Assembly (NCBI RefSeq): GCF_051014445.1
Contig: NW_027488367.1
Location: forward strand, 29,187,501-29,251,500
From: Colletes latitarsis
Lineage: Eukaryota; Arthropoda; Insecta; Hymenoptera; Colletidae
Direction: 5' to 3'
DNA length: 64,000 nt
Below, piece by piece: positions 61,511 to 64,000 of this stretch (its first letter is position 1; the number at the start of each line of letters is the position of its first letter). A model generated the notes under the pieces. That model was not told the DNA's origin. It was given only the letters and a program-made list of their open reading frames with translations, and made no database searches. The position numbers were made by a program, and so were the translations under genes.

Positions 61511-62930
61511 GAGGATAACGCAAGTTAGGTCTGGGATAGGTCTGGGATTTGACCTCATCAGACTCATACTTTCGCACACTTCACATACTCGTTGAACAGA
61601 TCCTGGGTTATTTTCTGGTTTGGATCACATTGTAATGTGGTACCACACTGAAACGGTCAATTAAACCTGGTTTCGATCAATATTTTAGAGGATAACGCAA
61701 GTTAGGTCTGGGATAGGTCTGGGATTTGCCCTCATCTGGCTCATACTTTCGCATTCTTCACATACTTGTTGAACTGATCCTGGGTTTTTTCTGGTTTGGA
61801 TCACGTAGTAATGTGGTACCACACTGAAACGGTCAATTAAACCTGGTTTCGATCAATATTTTAGAGGATAACGCAAGTTAGGTCTGGGATAGGTCTGGGA
61901 TTTGACCTCATCAGCCTCATACTTTCGCACACTTCACATACTCGTTGAACAGATCCTGGGTTATTTTCTGGTTGGGATCACGTAGTAATGTGGTACCACG
62001 CTGAAACAGTCGATTAAACCTGGTTTCGATCAATATTTTAGAGGATAACGCAAGTTAGGTCTGGGATAGGTCTGGGATTTGCCCTCATCTGGCTCATACT
62101 TTCGCATTCTTCACATACTTGTTGAACTGATCCTGGGTTTTTTCTGGTTTGGATCACGTAGTAATGTGGTACCATACTGAAACGGTCAATTAAACCTGGT
62201 TTCGATCAATATTTTAGAGGATAACGCAAGTTAGGTCTGGGATAGGTCTGGGATTTGACCTCATCAGACTCATACTTTCGCACACTTCACATACTCGTTG
62301 AACAGATCCTGGGTTATTTTCTGGTTGGGATCACGTAGTAATGTGGTACCACGCTGAAACAGTCGATTAAACCTGGTTTCGATCAATATTTTAGAGGATA
62401 ACGCATGTTAAGTCTGGGATAGGTCTGGGATTTGACCTCATCAGACTCATACTTTCGCAACACTTCACATACTCCTTGAACAGATCCTGGGTTATTTTCT
62501 GGTTTGGATCACATACTAAAGTGATACCACACTGAAACGGTCAATTAAACCTGGTTTCGATCAATATTTTAGAGGATAACGCAAGTTAGGTCTGGGATAG
62601 GTCTGGGATTTGCCCTCATCTTGCTCATACTTTCGCATTCTTCACATACTTGTTGAACTGATCCTGGGTTTTTTCTGGTTTGTATCACGTAGTAATGTGG
62701 TACCACACTGAAACGGTCAATTAAACCTGGTTTCGATCAATATTTTAGAGGATAACGCAAGTTAGGTCTGGGATAGGTCTGGGATTTGACCTCATCAGAC
62801 TCATACTTTCGCACACTTCACATACTCGTTGAACAGATCCTGGGTTATTTTCTGGTTGGGATCACGTAGTAATGTGGTACCACGCTGAAACAGTCGATTA
62901 AACCTGGTTTCGATCAATATTTTAGAGGAT
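61320..62930 (+). repeat. Dimeric higher-order block (353-bp period)
   Basis: Two monomer types alternate: one with TTTGCCCTCATCTGGCTC and TTGTTGAACTGATCC, the other with TTTGACCTCATCAGACTC, CGCACACTTCACATACTCG and GGTTATTTTCTGG. The marker ATCTGGC falls at 61381, 61734 and 62087, 353 bp apart each time. The next one is at 62618, 531 bp on, because one extra monomer interrupts the alternation. This is the only clearly dimeric stretch in the window. Confidence 0.85.
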
Positions 62931-64000
62931 AACGCAAGTTGAGTCTGGGATAGGTCTGGGATTTGACCTCATCAGACTCATACTTTCGCATTCTTCACAT
63001 ACTTGTTGAACGGATCCTGGGTTTTTTCTGGTTTGGATCACGTAGTAATGTGGGACCACACTGAAACAGTCGACTAAACCTGTTTTCGATCAATATTTTA
63101 GAGGATAACGCATGTTAGGTCTAGGTTAGGCCTGGGATTTTCCCTCATCAGACTCATACTTTCGCATTCTTCACATACTTGTTGAACAGATCCTGGGTTA
63201 TTTTCTGGTTTGGATCACATAGTAATGTGGTACCACACTGAAACAGTCGATTAAACCAGGTTTCGATCAATATTTTTGAGGCTAACGCATGTTAGGTCTA
63301 GGTTAGGCCTGGGATTTTCACTCTTCAGACTCATACTTTCGCATTCTTCACATACATGTTGAACGGATCCTGGGTTTTTTCTGGTTTTGATCACGTAGTA
63401 ATGTGGTACCACACTGAAACATTCAATTAAACCTGGTCTTGATAAATATTTTAGAGAATAACGCATGTTAGGTCTGGGTTAGGTCTAGGATTTGCCCTTA
63501 TCAGGCTCATACTTTCGCATATTTCTCATACTTCATGGCTAGATCCTGGGCTGTTTCTGTATTGGATCACGTAGTAATGTGGTACCTCGCTGAAACAGTC
63601 AATTAAACCTGGTTTCGATCAATATTTTAGAGGATAACGCAAGTTAAGTCTGGGATAGGTCTGGCATTTGACCTCATCAGACTCATACTTTCGCGTTTTT
63701 CACATACTTGTTGAACAGATCCTGGGTTTTTCCTGGTTTGGATCACGTAGTAATGTGGGACCACACTGAAACAGTCAAATAAACCTGGTTTTGATCAATA
63801 TTTTAGAGAATAATTCATGTTAGGTCTAGGTTAGGTCAGTGATTTGCTCCCATCAGGCTCATTCTTTCGCATATTTCTCATACTTGATGGCTAGATCCTG
63901 GGCTTTTTCTGGATTGCATCACGTAAAAATGAAGTACAACACTGAAACAGTCAATTAAACCTGGTTTCGATCAATATTTTAGAGGATAACGTATGTTAGG

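Larger units (their letters stand above)
46559..64000 (+). repeat. Satellite array, block 3
   Basis: About 99 monomers of the same family and orientation. Variation between neighbours is greater from about 46.7 to 52 kb than in the heavily duplicated region at 17-35 kb. No gene, RNA gene or further mobile element is seen, and the block runs off the right end of the window. Confidence 0.96.

Noticed and set aside
2089..63466. Recurring minus-strand open frames of 63-84 codons with nearly the same peptide (starting MRYPLKYLSRPGL or MNYSLKY)
   Set aside because: They are readings of the satellite monomer. The monomer length is not a multiple of three, the frame survives in only a minority of monomers, and variation shows no coding pattern.
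1..64000. A true telomere
   Set aside because: Only two telomere-like boxes occur per 176 bp, embedded in other sequence. There is no uninterrupted tract of the short motif in the window.

Overview
This window looks like subtelomeric or otherwise heterochromatic DNA from an insect, most likely a hymenopteran. I see no host gene, tRNA or rRNA in it. About 55 kb of the 64 kb is one head-to-tail satellite with a monomer of about 176-177 bp (roughly 310 monomers), all in one orientation. Every monomer carries two adjacent 11-bp boxes of the form TTAGGTCTGGG / TTAGGTCTAGG / ATAGGTCTGGG. These contain the insect telomere unit TTAGG and, from memory, match the 11-bp telomere repeat type described for some Hymenoptera. 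That motif and the kind of retrotransposon present are the whole basis of the organism guess.

Layout: 1-35456 is satellite, with nested higher-order duplications of 3.70 kb (21 monomers), 1.76 kb (10 monomers), 8.27 kb (47 monomers) and 3.35 kb (19 monomers). 35457-41453 is an apparently full-length, open non-LTR retrotransposon of the R1 clade (SART/TRAS-like) on the minus strand. 41454-43545 is satellite. 43546-46558 is a second copy of the same element on the plus strand, 5'-truncated inside ORF2. 46559-64000 is satellite again, with further 7-, 20- and 23/24-monomer duplications and a dimeric block at about 61.3-62.9 kb.

The intact element has a 5' UTR, ORF1 (Gag-like, three zinc knuckles), ORF2 (APE endonuclease, reverse transcriptase, C-terminal zinc knuckle), a 516-bp 3' UTR and a poly(A) tail. 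ORF1 and ORF2 overlap as TAATG, the stop-start arrangement known for translational coupling in SART1. Both copies have clear target-site duplications, and satellite paralogues elsewhere in the window serve as empty sites. The two copies differ at only nine of 821 shared ORF2 residues and have no net indel over 2,991 bp, so both are young. Both inserted after the surrounding monomers had been amplified.

The most unusual observation is that the element's sequence, coding parts included, is full of long perfect inverted repeats with short loops (12-16 bp arms). One of them spans the codons of the reverse transcriptase motif A catalytic aspartate. The element is strongly GC-rich, while the satellite around it is AT-rich.
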